Shown here one piece after another: positions 18,680 to 27,852 of a stretch of 64,000 bases of DNA. Position 1 is the first letter of the stretch. Every line of letters starts with the position of its first letter. Under the pieces are notes generated by a model. The model saw only the letters and a program-made list of their open reading frames with translations. It was not told the origin of the DNA and ran no database searches. This DNA is from Roseburia sp. (GTDB lineage Bacteria > Bacillota_A > Clostridia > Lachnospirales > Lachnospiraceae): NCBI GenBank assembly GCA_019411365.1, contig DXQT01000003.1, positions 62,001 through 126,000 of the forward strand. Reading direction: 5' to 3'. Both the position numbers and the translations under genes were made by a program.

Positions 18680-19690
18680 ATGGTTACGATAAAGGATATA
18701 GCCAGGGAATCAGGATATTCCATCAGCACGGTTTCCAGAGTCCTGAATCATAGAAATGATGTCAGTCCCGATGCAAAGAAAAAAATCGAAGAAGTAGTTG
18801 AAAAATTTCATTTTGTTCCGAATAATAATGCGAAGCATTTGAAGCAGAGCAATACGAAAACAATTGTTGTATTAGTCAAAGGTATTTCCAATATGCTGTT
18901 CTCCAACATTGTGGAGGAGATCCAGCAGATGATCGGAAGGACCGACTATACACTGGTTGTTTCCTACATTGACGAGGACGACAATGAGGTGGAACAGGCA
19001 TTACAGCTCTGCAGGGAGCGAAAGCCGTTAGGACTTCTGTTTTTAGGTGGTAACCCGGAATTTTTTAAACAGGGATTTGCAAAGGTGGATGTGCCGAGTG
19101 TGCTTGTGACAAACCGGGCAAATAATCTTCCATTTGAGAACCTTTCCAGTGTTGCAACAGATGATATTGCCGCAGGAAAGTGTGCTGTGGATGCTTTGCT
19201 TGAAGCAGGACATGACAAGATTGGTATTATCGGTGGTGATCCGGTAAAATCATACACCAGCCACCAGAGATATTTAGGATGTAAGGAAAGCTTTGCAGAA
19301 CATGGTAAGGAAATGGATCTTGAAGTCTGCTATGAGAAAGCAAGATTCTCATTTGACAGTGCTTACCGGGCGATGAAACGTCTGGTGGAAAAGTATCCTG
19401 ATCTGACAGCAGTATTTGCAATGTCAGATGTGATGGCTATCGGCGCGATCCGTGCGCTGCGCGATATGGATTATCGTGTACCGGAAGATATTTCTGTGAT
19501 TGGTTTTGATGGCACCGTATTAGCAGAATATTATAATCCGAAACTCGCCACGATCAGACAGCAGTATCAGACACTTGCAGTGAGAAGTGTGGAGATACTG
19601 TTTGGACAGATCGAACTGAAGAAAGAACCGATTTATGAGGTGGTTCCGTTTGAGTTCGCAAGTGGGGAGAGTATAAAGAATTTGAAATAG
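18680..19690 (+). CDS. LacI family transcriptional regulator
   Basis: 336 residues. N-terminal helix-turn-helix with hinge (TIKDIARESGYSISTVSRVLN, about 3-23), then a periplasmic-binding-protein-like sensor domain. Within the operon it most likely governs the ABC genes and malQ in response to maltodextrin or a related sugar. The tandem 12-bp repeats at 15259-15305 are its candidate operators; binding is not shown. Confidence 0.92.
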   Translation: MVTIKDIARESGYSISTVSRVLNHRNDVSPDAKKKIEEVVEKFHFVPNNNAKHLKQSNTKTIVVLVKGISNMLFSNIVEEIQQMIGRTDYTLVVSYIDEDDNEVEQALQLCRERKPLGLLFLGGNPEFFKQGFAKVDVPSVLVTNRANNLPFENLSSVATDDIAAGKCAVDALLEAGHDKIGIIGGDPVKSYTSHQRYLGCKESFAEHGKEMDLEVCYEKARFSFDSAYRAMKRLVEKYPDLTAVFAMSDVMAIGAIRALRDMDYRVPEDISVIGFDGTVLAEYYNPKLATIRQQYQTLAVRSVEILFGQIELKKEPIYEVVPFEFASGESIKNLK

Positions 19691-19724
19691 GAGTTTTTGA
19701 ACTCAAATAGGAGGAATTATTGTT

Positions 19725-21248
19725 ATGAGAAGCAGCGGTGTTTTAATGCACATTTCATCCCTGCCATCCCCTTATGGAATTGGTACAATGGGAAAAGAGG
19801 CAAGAAAGTTCGTAGATTTTCTTGATAAATCAGGTCAGAAATACTGGCAGATCCTTCCAATCTGTCCGACCAGCTATGGTGATTCACCATATCAGTCATT
19901 TTCCAGTTTTGCAGGAAATCCTTATTTTATCGATCTTGAGATTTTATGCAGGGAAAAACTGTTAAAAAAAGCAGAGTGTGAATCTTTTCCATGGGGCAGC
20001 AATCCTCATTATGTAGACTATGGGGTTATGTACAATTCCCGCTATGCATTACTGAAAAAAGCCTATGTACGTTTCATGAAAAAACAGCCGGAGGATTTTG
20101 CATCTTTCTGTGAGAAAGAAGCAGAATGGCTCGAGGATTATGCACTGTTTATGGCATTAAAAGATGCCCATGGCGGAATTGCATGGTTTGAATGGGAAAA
20201 AGAATTAAAGACAAGAGAACAGAAAGCATTGTCAGAAGCAAAAGAAACTTATGCAGATGACATTCTGTTTTACAAAATGCTCCAGTATCTGTTCTTTAAA
20301 CAGTGGTGGGCGTTGAAGGAATATGTAAATGAAAAAGGCATTGAGATCATCGGAGATGTTCCAATTTATGTTGCAGGAGATTCTGCGGATGTATGGGCTA
20401 ATCCAGCTCAGTTCTACTTGGATGAGAACTTAGATCCAATCGATGTTGCAGGATGTCCGCCGGATGCATTCTCCGCAGATGGACAGCTTTGGGGAAATCC
20501 GCTGTTCCGCTGGGATGAGATGAAAAAAGACGGTTATAGCTGGTGGACAAAACGGATCAAAGCAATGTCAAAATTATATGATATTGTACGTATCGATCAT
20601 TTCCGTGGATTTGATTCTTACTATGCGATTCCTGGAACGGACGACACGGCACGTAATGGTGAGTGGAGAGAGGGTCCTGGAATGGATCTGTTTCATGCAT
20701 TGGAGAAGAAGCTTGGCAAGTTAAATATCATTGTGGAGGATCTTGGATTCCTGACACCTTCTGTATTGAAGCTTGTAAAAGATTCCGGTTTCCCGGGTAT
20801 GAAAGTGGTACAGTTTGCATTTGATTCCAGAGAGGGAAGCGATTATTTGCCACATAACTACCCGACACACTGTGTTGTATACACAGGAACACACGACAAT
20901 GATACGATCCTTGGCTGGATGAATACAGCACCGAAGGCAAGTGTAAAATTTGCAAAAGAGTACTTAAACCTCACAAAAGAGGAAGGTTATAACTGGGGCA
21001 TGATGCGCGGTGCATGGGCTTCCGTCGGTGATCTCGCAATCGTTCCGATGCAGGATATCATCGGTGTCGGTTCTGAGGGACGTATGAATACGCCATCCAC
21101 CTTAGGCGGCAACTGGGAGTGGAGAGCAACCGCAGACCAGATTGACAACAAACTTACAAAACACCTTTATAAATACATGCAAATGTACGGACGTGTCAGG
21201 AAAGATGTGAAGGAAGAAGCCAAAGAAGAAGCTAAAGAAGAAGCGTAG
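19725..21248 (+). CDS. malQ: 4-alpha-glucanotransferase
   Basis: 507 residues, GH77. Transfers maltosyl and longer glucan chains between maltooligosaccharides in the cytoplasm. Active-site residues are in place: nucleophile Asp291 in RIDHFRGF, acid/base Glu338 in VEDLGF, and the stabilising Asp391 in GTHDND. The C-terminus carries a KEEA repeat tail (about residues 496-507) encoded by near-identical 12-bp units. It lies 34 bases downstream of the LacI gene and completes a maltodextrin uptake and use operon, ending in a strong terminator. Confidence 0.95.
   Translation: MRSSGVLMHISSLPSPYGIGTMGKEARKFVDFLDKSGQKYWQILPICPTSYGDSPYQSFSSFAGNPYFIDLEILCREKLLKKAECESFPWGSNPHYVDYGVMYNSRYALLKKAYVRFMKKQPEDFASFCEKEAEWLEDYALFMALKDAHGGIAWFEWEKELKTREQKALSEAKETYADDILFYKMLQYLFFKQWWALKEYVNEKGIEIIGDVPIYVAGDSADVWANPAQFYLDENLDPIDVAGCPPDAFSADGQLWGNPLFRWDEMKKDGYSWWTKRIKAMSKLYDIVRIDHFRGFDSYYAIPGTDDTARNGEWREGPGMDLFHALEKKLGKLNIIVEDLGFLTPSVLKLVKDSGFPGMKVVQFAFDSREGSDYLPHNYPTHCVVYTGTHDNDTILGWMNTAPKASVKFAKEYLNLTKEEGYNWGMMRGAWASVGDLAIVPMQDIIGVGSEGRMNTPSTLGGNWEWRATADQIDNKLTKHLYKYMQMYGRVRKDVKEEAKEEAKEEA
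21213..21245 (+). repeat. 12-bp tandem repeat encoding the MalQ KEEA tail
   Basis: gaagaagccaaa, gaagaagctaaa and gaagaagcg in frame just before the stop, giving EEAKEEAKEEA. Nearly identical units can gain or lose copies by slippage without breaking the frame. Confidence 0.75.
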
Positions 21249-21270
21249 ATAATAAAAAAGTAAATTGTAG

Positions 21271-21356
21271 AAAGAAAAGTCGCACAGACAACAGTGATTT
21301 CCTTTGTGAGCTCTGCGAGCAGGAACATCACAGTTGTCTGTGTGACTTTTCTTTTT
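21271..21356 (+). terminator. Terminator after malQ
   Basis: aaaagtcgcacagacaacagtgat pairs with atcacagttgtctgtgtgactttt around a loop region with an internal ctctgcgag-type hairpin, followed by ctttttg. The long stem is largely symmetrical, so it could act on both strands. Confidence 0.85.
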
Positions 21357-21390
21357 GCCAAAAACTTGAATATCTACGCTTCCCAATGGC

Positions 21391-21419
21391 TTGTAAAAAT
21401 GGAGAAAACCATCTATAAT
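21391..21419 (+). promoter_or_regulatory. Promoter for the alarmone synthetase operon
   Basis: TTGTAA (21391-21396), 17-base spacer, TATAAT (21414-21419), about 50 bases before the start codon. Confidence 0.75.
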
Positions 21420-21470
21420 AAGTAGGCTGTGGTATATCCACGGAATACGTGAGAGAAGAAGGTTTTACAT

Positions 21471-22181
21471 ATGCTGATCGAGAAATTTTTAAAACAGGCA
21501 AAAGAAGAGATTATCATGGATACCGTGTTATCCGATGAGTTTATGGATAAAGTGCAGGACAATTTTGCACCGATCGAGAGTCTGATGGCATACTACCGGT
21601 GTGCGATCATGGAAGTGGAGACAAAGTTCAATGTTTTGAATGAGCAGTTTTCCCTGCAATATGACAGAAATCCGATCGAGTCCATTAAGGCGAGAGTGAA
21701 ATCGTTTGACAGTATTTTAAAGAAAGTGAAGCGGAAACAGATTCCGTTTTCACTGGAATCCATAGAGGAAAATATCAACGATATCGCAGGAGTCCGCGTG
21801 ATCTGTTCATTTCAGGAAGATATTTATATGCTGGCGGATTGTCTGCTGCAGCAGGACGATGTCAGACTGATCGAGCGGAAAGATTATATTAAAAACCCGA
21901 AGCCGGGTGGATACCGCAGTCTGCATCTGATTATCGAAGTGCCGATTTTCCTTGAAAAAGAAAAACGTCCGATGAAGGTGGAGGTTCAGCTTCGGACGAT
22001 CGCAATGGATTTCTGGGCAAGTCTGGAGCATAAATTACGTTATAAGAAGAACATTCCGGAAAGCGAGGCAGAGTATCTGGCAAAAGAACTGGTGGAGTGT
22101 GCCGGCATCAGTGCATCCCTGGATCAGAGAATGGAAGCTATCCGTGACCGGATGGAAGCTGCACAGGAGAAGATATCATGA
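21471..22181 (+). CDS. Small alarmone synthetase, (p)ppGpp synthetase (RelA/SpoT domain)
   Basis: 236 residues with a single RelA/SpoT synthetase domain and no hydrolase, TGS or ACT domain, so it should make (p)ppGpp from ATP and GDP/GTP. Motifs: DIAGVRVICSF, KNPKPGGYRSLHLI (GTP-binding tyrosine) and VEVQLRT with the catalytic glutamate, then AMDFWASLEHKL. The size fits RelP/RelQ-type enzymes. Start at 21471 after GAAGAAGG; an internal ATG at 21516 is possible. It overlaps the MATE gene by four bases (ATGA). Confidence 0.9.
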   Translation: MLIEKFLKQAKEEIIMDTVLSDEFMDKVQDNFAPIESLMAYYRCAIMEVETKFNVLNEQFSLQYDRNPIESIKARVKSFDSILKKVKRKQIPFSLESIEENINDIAGVRVICSFQEDIYMLADCLLQQDDVRLIERKDYIKNPKPGGYRSLHLIIEVPIFLEKEKRPMKVEVQLRTIAMDFWASLEHKLRYKKNIPESEAEYLAKELVECAGISASLDQRMEAIRDRMEAAQEKIS

Positions 22182-23524
22182 CAACACAGGAAAAGAACGG
22201 GATCACAGAGGGAGTGATCTGGAAACAGCTGTTGATTTTCTTCTTTCCGATTCTGGTGGGAAGTTTTTTTCAGCAGTTATATAATACGGTGGATTCTGTC
22301 ATTGTGGGACAGTTTGTCGGAAAAGAAGCACTGTCGAGTGTCGGCGGCTCTGCCGGGCAGATCATAAGCCTTGTGGTAGGGTTTTTCACAGGCGTGTCCA
22401 CGGGAGCTACCGTTATTATCTCACAGTATTTTGGTGCCGGAAAAAAAGAGGAGATAGAAGAGTCTCTTCACACCGCTTACGCATTTGCACTTGTGGGAGG
22501 ACTTGTGCTCGGAATTGCCGGGATCGTGTTTGCACCGCAGATGTTACGCTGGATGAACACACCGGAGGAACTGATCGCAGAATCGGTACTGTACGTGCGG
22601 GTGTATTTTTCAGGACTGATTTTTATTTTCATTTACAATATGGGTGCTGCGATTTTAAGGGCAGTCGGGGATTCGAAAAGACCATTATATTATCTGATCG
22701 TCTGCAGTGTGGTAAATATTATATTGGATCTTTTACTCATTCTGGTTATTCCATTAGGCGTTTTAGGTGCGGCCATTGCCACCCTGATCGCTCAGGCGGT
22801 CAGTGCTGTTTTGGTGACAGTTACACTGATGTACCGCACGGAGGGCATGAAACTGTGTCTCTCACAGATCCGCATGTACAAAAGAATGCTGCAGAGTATT
22901 TTAAAAATAGGTCTTCCGGCGGGATTTGAGGCAATCATGTACAGTATTTCGAATATTATCGTGCAGGTGTCCATCAATAATTTTGGCGTGGACACGATGG
23001 CGGCATGGACGGCTTATTCCAAAATTGATTTTATTTTCTGGATGATCAACAGCGCATTCGGAATCTCTGTTATGACATTTGTAGGACAAAACTATGGAGC
23101 AGGAAAATGGGACCGCATCCGGAGAGGTACAAAAATCTGTCTTGGCATGGCACTGATATCGGCGGTTTCTGTGAGTATCATCTTAATGTCTGCAGAAAGA
23201 TTTCTGTTTGGAATCTTTGTCAATGATGCGGGCGTGGTAGAGATCGGTATCCGCATGATGAATGTGATCGCACCGGCGTACTTATTATTTGCCTTTATCG
23301 AAGTGTTTTCCGGGGCACTGCGTGCACAGGGAGCAGTGGTAGTTTCCACGCTGATCACGATGGTTGGCATCTGTGTGCTCCGTATGATCTGGGTGACACT
23401 TGTGGCAGCTCACGGAACCTTAGAGCAGGTCATCATCTGCTATCCGATCACATGGGCGGCAGGTGCGCTTGCGATGAGCATCTATTACATTTACAAGCAG
23501 AGAAAAATATTTCAGGCAAGATAG
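22178..23524 (+). CDS. MATE family multidrug exporter
   Basis: 448 residues, about twelve helices, typical MATE length. Internal duplication is visible: QLYNTVDSVIVGQFVGKEAL in the first half and a matching FGISVMTFVGQNYGAGKWDRI block in the second. Na+ or H+ driven efflux of drugs or metabolites; substrate unknown. Translationally coupled to the alarmone synthetase, an association whose meaning is open. One of four MATE genes in the window. Confidence 0.92.
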   Translation: MTTQEKNGITEGVIWKQLLIFFFPILVGSFFQQLYNTVDSVIVGQFVGKEALSSVGGSAGQIISLVVGFFTGVSTGATVIISQYFGAGKKEEIEESLHTAYAFALVGGLVLGIAGIVFAPQMLRWMNTPEELIAESVLYVRVYFSGLIFIFIYNMGAAILRAVGDSKRPLYYLIVCSVVNIILDLLLILVIPLGVLGAAIATLIAQAVSAVLVTVTLMYRTEGMKLCLSQIRMYKRMLQSILKIGLPAGFEAIMYSISNIIVQVSINNFGVDTMAAWTAYSKIDFIFWMINSAFGISVMTFVGQNYGAGKWDRIRRGTKICLGMALISAVSVSIILMSAERFLFGIFVNDAGVVEIGIRMMNVIAPAYLLFAFIEVFSGALRAQGAVVVSTLITMVGICVLRMIWVTLVAAHGTLEQVIICYPITWAAGALAMSIYYIYKQRKIFQAR

Positions 23525-23604
23525 CCACTAAAATACGTGAATATATAAGAGAAACCTATTTATTATTTATTTTGATAATGAACAGGTTTCTTTTCTCATT
23601 TATT

Positions 23605-23809
23605 GCGAAACTCATAAAATGTAAATTAAATTGTGAAAAATCGACAAAAGCTTGAGAAAACACTGGAGAGCGGTCGGTTCTTAGAAGGCAGGTGCGACAA
23701 TAGTCGTGACTGGCTTCTTAGTACCGTTACCAGCGACACGTAGCGAAAGCGTGTTTTCGAAAATTTTGTTGATTTTTCACAATTTGACATAGCATGAGAA
23801 GAGTTTCGC
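23605..23809 (+). repeat. Dispersed palindromic element, copy 2
   Basis: 205 bp. Outer arms gcgaaactc (23605-23613) and gagtttcgc (23801-23809), then aaattgtgaaaaatc against gatttttcacaattt. Conserved core ggttcttagaa ... ttcttagtaccgt ... gcgacacgtagcg. The apical variable stem (aaggcaggtgcgac / gtcgtgactggctt) is shorter than in copies 3 and 4. Located between the MATE gene and the metal-responsive repressor. Confidence 0.85.
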
Positions 23810-23839
23810 CCCCAAAATGAAAAAGATACAAGAATTCTA

Positions 23840-23892
23840 TTGACAGATATATAAATGACTGATAATATAAACATATGAACAGATATTCATAT
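23840..23892 (+). promoter_or_regulatory. Promoter and ArsR/SmtB-type operator of the metal-efflux operon
   Basis: TTGACA (23840-23845) with TAATAT (23863-23868) at a 17-base spacing. Just downstream, atatgaac-agat-attcatat (23873-23892) is an imperfect palindrome of the kind bound by SmtB/ArsR/CadC repressors (TGAA...TTCA with AT flanks). Bound repressor would block initiation until metal releases it. Confidence 0.82.
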
Positions 23893-23910
23893 AACACGGA
23901 GGTGAAATGA

Positions 23911-24270
23911 TTGGCAATTAATGATGTAGAACACTGTGAAACGTGCGAGATCCACGAGGATAAGATCAAACAGGTGAGTGAGCACATGCCGGACGAAGAT
24001 GAACTGTACGATCTGGCAGAACTGTTTAAAATATTCGGTGATTCAACCAGAATCCGGATTTTGTATGTGTTGTTTGAGTCAGAGGTGTGTGTCTGTGATC
24101 TTGCGGAAATGCTTCATATGAACCAGTCAGCGATTTCCCATCAGCTTAAAATATTAAAGCAGGCGAAGCTTGTAACCGGCAGAAGAGAAGGCAAATCCGT
24201 GATTTATTCGCTGGCAGATGAACATGTGCGCACGATCATCGATCAGGGAAGAGAACATATTGAAGAATAA
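23911..24270 (+). CDS. CadC-like ArsR family metal-responsive repressor
   Basis: 119 residues, winged helix-turn-helix. Starts at TTG 23911, eight bases after GGAGG; a nearby ATG opens only a four-codon frame. Soft-metal ligands are recognisable: N-terminal HCETC (Cys9, Cys12) and the VCVCDLAE block (Cys60, Cys62) at the recognition-helix-proximal site, the CadC-type arrangement for Cd/Pb/Zn. QSAISHQLKILKQA is the recognition helix. Autoregulation through the palindrome at 23873-23892 and control of the ATPase downstream are inferred. Confidence 0.92.
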   Translation: MAINDVEHCETCEIHEDKIKQVSEHMPDEDELYDLAELFKIFGDSTRIRILYVLFESEVCVCDLAEMLHMNQSAISHQLKILKQAKLVTGRREGKSVIYSLADEHVRTIIDQGREHIEE

Positions 24271-24289
24271 GAAAATGGAGGAATGGATC

Positions 24290-24508
24290 ATGAAGAAAAA
24301 ATTTAAATTAGAAGACCTTGACTGTGCAAACTGCGCAGCAAAAATGGAAGATGCGATCAAAAAAATCCCGGGTGTCAACGATGCAAGCGTAAGCTTTATG
24401 ACACAGAAAATGAGCATTGATGCAGAGGATGCAAAATTCGACGAGATTATGAAAGAAGTCGTTGCTGTTTGTGCAAAGGTTGAGCCGGACTGCAAAATTT
24501 TATTTTAA
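24290..24508 (+). CDS. Heavy-metal-associated (HMA) domain protein
   Basis: 72 residues, a single ferredoxin-like HMA domain with CANC (Cys12, Cys15) in a DCANCAAKM loop. ATG at 24290 follows GGAGG. Such proteins hand metal ions to an exporter. The next gene's P-type ATPase lacks its own HMA domain, so this looks like the detached metal-binding domain. The Asp before CxxC is typical of Zn/Cd rather than copper HMA domains. Confidence 0.88.
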   Translation: MKKKFKLEDLDCANCAAKMEDAIKKIPGVNDASVSFMTQKMSIDAEDAKFDEIMKEVVAVCAKVEPDCKILF

Positions 24509-24514
24509 TGAATC

Positions 24515-24546
24515 AATGGCTGCTGCGTGATGCGGCAGCCATTTCT
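24515..24546 (+). terminator. Hairpin between HMA and ATPase genes
   Basis: aatggctgc (24515-24523) and gcagccatt (24535-24543) form a stem with loop tgcgtgatgcg and a weak tctat tail. It may partly attenuate transcription into the ATPase gene. Confidence 0.5.
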
Positions 24547-24614
24547 ATCCCAAGGAGAGTAATTTGTGCCTGCGGCATAAAGTCTGCAGGTTACAGAAAG
24601 GCATGGTAAATAAT

Positions 24615-26480
24615 ATGACAAAGAAACAGAAAAAGATGCTTTACCGCATCATTGTCACATTTCTGCTGTTTGCAGTCCTGATGGTCTGTGAACATACGGG
24701 ACGGATGGACGGATGGAACAAAATTGTGTTATTTGTGATTTATCTGGTTCCGTATCTGGTCATTGGTTATGATATTGTATACAAGGCGGCACGAAACATC
24801 AGCCACGGACAGGTGTTTGATGAGAATTTCCTTATGATGATCGCCACATTCGGAGCGTTTGGCGTAGGTGAATATTCCGAGGCTGTCGCTGTTATGCTGT
24901 TTTATCAGGTAGGCGAACTGTTCCAGGGCTATGCGGTTGGAAAATCCCGCCAGTCCATTTCTGATATGATGGACATTTGTCCGGAATATGCCAATATCGA
25001 GGAAGACGGAGTTTTAAAACAGGTTGATCCGGATGATGTGGAAGTTGGAAGCATTATCGTAGTGAAACCGGGGGAGCGTATTCCTTTGGACGGTATTGTT
25101 GTGGAGGGTGAATCCCTGATCGATACCGCAGCACTGACCGGCGAGTCGGTACCAAGAAGCGCAAAAGCCGGGGATGAGATCATCAGTGGTTGTGTGAACG
25201 GAAGCGGAACATTAAAAGTAAAAACAACAAAAGAGTTTGACGATTCCACGGTTGCAAAGATTCTGGAACTTGTGGAGAATGCAAGCAGCAAAAAAGCAAA
25301 AGTTGAGAATTTCATCACACGTTTTGCAAAATACTATACTCCGGTTGTCACGATCGGTGCAGTGATCCTCGCAATTTTGCCACCACTGATCATTGGCGGC
25401 GGATGGGCAGAATGGATTCAGAGAGCATGTATTTTCCTTGTTATTTCCTGCCCATGTGCGTTGGTAATCTCCGTTCCTTTAGGATTCTTCGGAGGAATCG
25501 GTGCAGCGTCTAAGATCGGTGTCCTTGTAAAAGGAAGCAACTATTTAGAGGCAGTGGCAGAGATGACCACAATTGTTTTTGATAAGACCGGAACACTGAC
25601 CAAAGGCGAGTTTAAAGTGACAGATGTCATCACCGAAAACGGTTCCAAAGAGGAACTGATCGAACTTGCTGCATTGGGAGAGGGTTATTCCAATCATCCG
25701 ATTGCAAATTCCATCCGCGAAGCTTACGGAAAAGAGCTGGATTTAAACCGTGTGACAAACACAGAGGAGATCGCAGGACACGGAATCAAAGCTGTGATCG
25801 ACGGAAAGACCGTATTACTCGGAAACGAAAAACTTATGAAGTCAGAGAGTATTTTCTATACATCTTGCAAGAGCATGGGAACCGTTGTTTATGTGGCATG
25901 CAATGGTGTGTTTGAAGGAGCGGTTGTCATCTCCGACACCATTAAAGACGGAGCAAAAGAGGCGATCCGCGATATGAAACAGGTAGGTGTCAGACATACA
26001 GTCATGCTGACCGGAGACCGCAGAGAGGCAGCAGAGACAGTGGCACAGACACTTGGTATTGATGAGGTACATGCAGAACTGTTACCGGGTGGTAAAGTAG
26101 AGCAGGTGGAAGCACTCTTAAAAGCTGAAAAAGAAAAAGAGCGTCTTGCATTTGTTGGAGATGGAATCAATGATGCTCCGGTACTCACCAGAGCGGACAT
26201 CGGAATCGCAATGGGAAGCATGGGTTCCGATGCGGCGATCGAAGCAGCGGATATTGTCCTGATGGATGATGATGTGACAAAGATTGCATCGGTTGTTAAG
26301 ATTGCAAGAAAGACACTCCGCATTGTAAAACAGAACATTGTGTTTGCACTTGCAATAAAAGCACTTGTTCTGATCCTCGGCGCACTTGGTATGGCGAATA
26401 TGTGGGAGGCCGTATTTGCGGATGTAGGAGTTTCTGTCATCGCAATCTTAAATTCCATGCGTACTTTAAATGAAAAGTAA
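24615..26480 (+). CDS. Zn/Cd/Pb-transporting P1B-type ATPase
   Basis: 621 residues from ATG 24615; ATG 24603 is also possible, as neither has an ideal ribosome binding site. Motifs in order: TGES actuator loop, CPCALV (Cys279-Cys281) in the metal-transport helix, DKTGTLT with the phosphorylated Asp323, HP in the nucleotide domain (SNHPIA), and GDGINDAP. The CPC motif with the CadC-like regulator argues for Zn/Cd/Pb export. The N-terminal HMA domain is missing and is instead encoded by the gene just upstream. Confidence 0.94.
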   Translation: MTKKQKKMLYRIIVTFLLFAVLMVCEHTGRMDGWNKIVLFVIYLVPYLVIGYDIVYKAARNISHGQVFDENFLMMIATFGAFGVGEYSEAVAVMLFYQVGELFQGYAVGKSRQSISDMMDICPEYANIEEDGVLKQVDPDDVEVGSIIVVKPGERIPLDGIVVEGESLIDTAALTGESVPRSAKAGDEIISGCVNGSGTLKVKTTKEFDDSTVAKILELVENASSKKAKVENFITRFAKYYTPVVTIGAVILAILPPLIIGGGWAEWIQRACIFLVISCPCALVISVPLGFFGGIGAASKIGVLVKGSNYLEAVAEMTTIVFDKTGTLTKGEFKVTDVITENGSKEELIELAALGEGYSNHPIANSIREAYGKELDLNRVTNTEEIAGHGIKAVIDGKTVLLGNEKLMKSESIFYTSCKSMGTVVYVACNGVFEGAVVISDTIKDGAKEAIRDMKQVGVRHTVMLTGDRREAAETVAQTLGIDEVHAELLPGGKVEQVEALLKAEKEKERLAFVGDGINDAPVLTRADIGIAMGSMGSDAAIEAADIVLMDDDVTKIASVVKIARKTLRIVKQNIVFALAIKALVLILGALGMANMWEAVFADVGVSVIAILNSMRTLNEK

Positions 26481-26636
26481 AAAGAAATATTCATAGTAGT
26501 CAAAATAAAAATTCGGATTCTCAGTCAAAAATTGTCAGAAATAAGTTGACTTTATATCTGTAAAAAAGTACTATTTTTGTAGGAGAAAGGATGACATAAA
26601 TGAGACAGTCCTAAAATAGCAACGGAGAAAGGGAAA

Positions 26637-27719
26637 ATGAACAAGATCCTTGATTTGATTTTTGAAGATGTAAAGAATGAGAATGAAACAAAGAAAACAG
26701 CGGTGACACTGCGTATCAGTGCGCTGATCTTCATTGGATATTTTCTCTGCCTTATGGCAGTTTTCTGTAGCATGGGCGACTGGATGAATGTGGGTGGCTG
26801 TCTGGTGTGCGGAGTATGCTATGTGTTATCTTTTTACACGACGTACTTGGATCATACGAGAGAGTCAGCGTGGATCTCACAGATACTTATGATCGTGTGG
26901 ATCATCCTGTTTATTGTGATGTTTGGCTGGGATTGCGGAGTACAGCATTATCTGTTTGCATTTCTTGCGCTGAACTTTACGGTGAGTACTGCAGGAGAGC
27001 GGAGAAAAGTGCTGACTGCGGTCGGAGCATGTGCACTCCGTCTGGCTTTGTATGCCTACGCCCGGAATTTCAAACCGTACAGCCCACTGGATCCCGGCAT
27101 AAGTGTTCTGATACAGATTTTAAATACCATTTTTATTTTTGCGCAGATCACCGCTGTCATGATCATATTTACGAAGGATGCCCAGAAAATGGAACAGAAG
27201 CTTGTACGGTATAATACAAAACTGCAAAAGTTAGCTTCTGTTGACGCACTTACCGGTCTTTGGAACCGCCGGAGCATGTGGGAATATATCCGTGCAGTGG
27301 AGTATGATTATGAGGTCGGAAATGCAGGCTTTGTATCGATCGCCATTGCAGATATTGATTTCTTTAAAAGGATCAATGATACCTATGGGCATGATGCAGG
27401 TGATGAAGTGTTAAAGGCAGTGGCTGAACTTTTCATGGACAAAATGAAAACATATGGAAGGGTGTGCCGCTGGGGAGGCGAGGAGTTCCTGTTTGTATTT
27501 TATGGCAGAAACGGCGATGCGGCATATGATGTGCTGCAGGAGATTTATGACGAGATCCACAGGCTGACGGTGTCGTATGAAAATGAGGAGATCCGCATTA
27601 CCATGACGTTTGGACTGGAAGAGTACGATAAGAACGATGGTATGGAAATGGCGATCCGCAGGGCAGATGAGAAGTTATATCAGGGAAAAGAGACCGGACG
27701 CGATAAGATCGTTTATTGA
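26637..27719 (+). CDS. Membrane diguanylate cyclase (GGDEF)
   Basis: 360 residues: about six N-terminal helices (residues 25-185), then a GGDEF domain with an intact active-site GGEEF (280-284) and DIDFFKRINDTYGHDAGDE. It should make cyclic-di-GMP. The inhibitory RxxD site normally five residues before GGEEF is absent (KTYG), so product feedback through that site is not expected. Start after GGAGAAAGGG. Followed by a chemoreceptor gene, which fits a motility-related signalling neighbourhood. Confidence 0.92.
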   Translation: MNKILDLIFEDVKNENETKKTAVTLRISALIFIGYFLCLMAVFCSMGDWMNVGGCLVCGVCYVLSFYTTYLDHTRESAWISQILMIVWIILFIVMFGWDCGVQHYLFAFLALNFTVSTAGERRKVLTAVGACALRLALYAYARNFKPYSPLDPGISVLIQILNTIFIFAQITAVMIIFTKDAQKMEQKLVRYNTKLQKLASVDALTGLWNRRSMWEYIRAVEYDYEVGNAGFVSIAIADIDFFKRINDTYGHDAGDEVLKAVAELFMDKMKTYGRVCRWGGEEFLFVFYGRNGDAAYDVLQEIYDEIHRLTVSYENEEIRITMTFGLEEYDKNDGMEMAIRRADEKLYQGKETGRDKIVY

Positions 27720-27852
27720 AGCAGGTGGCGTATCTGAAAAAAATATGCATATTATGCAGAAAATACTATGGAATTTTTTGGAAAAATAAGGTATAATATG
27801 CTATATTGTGAAAAGGCTTACATGATAACAAGAGAGGAGTTAACGAAAAACA

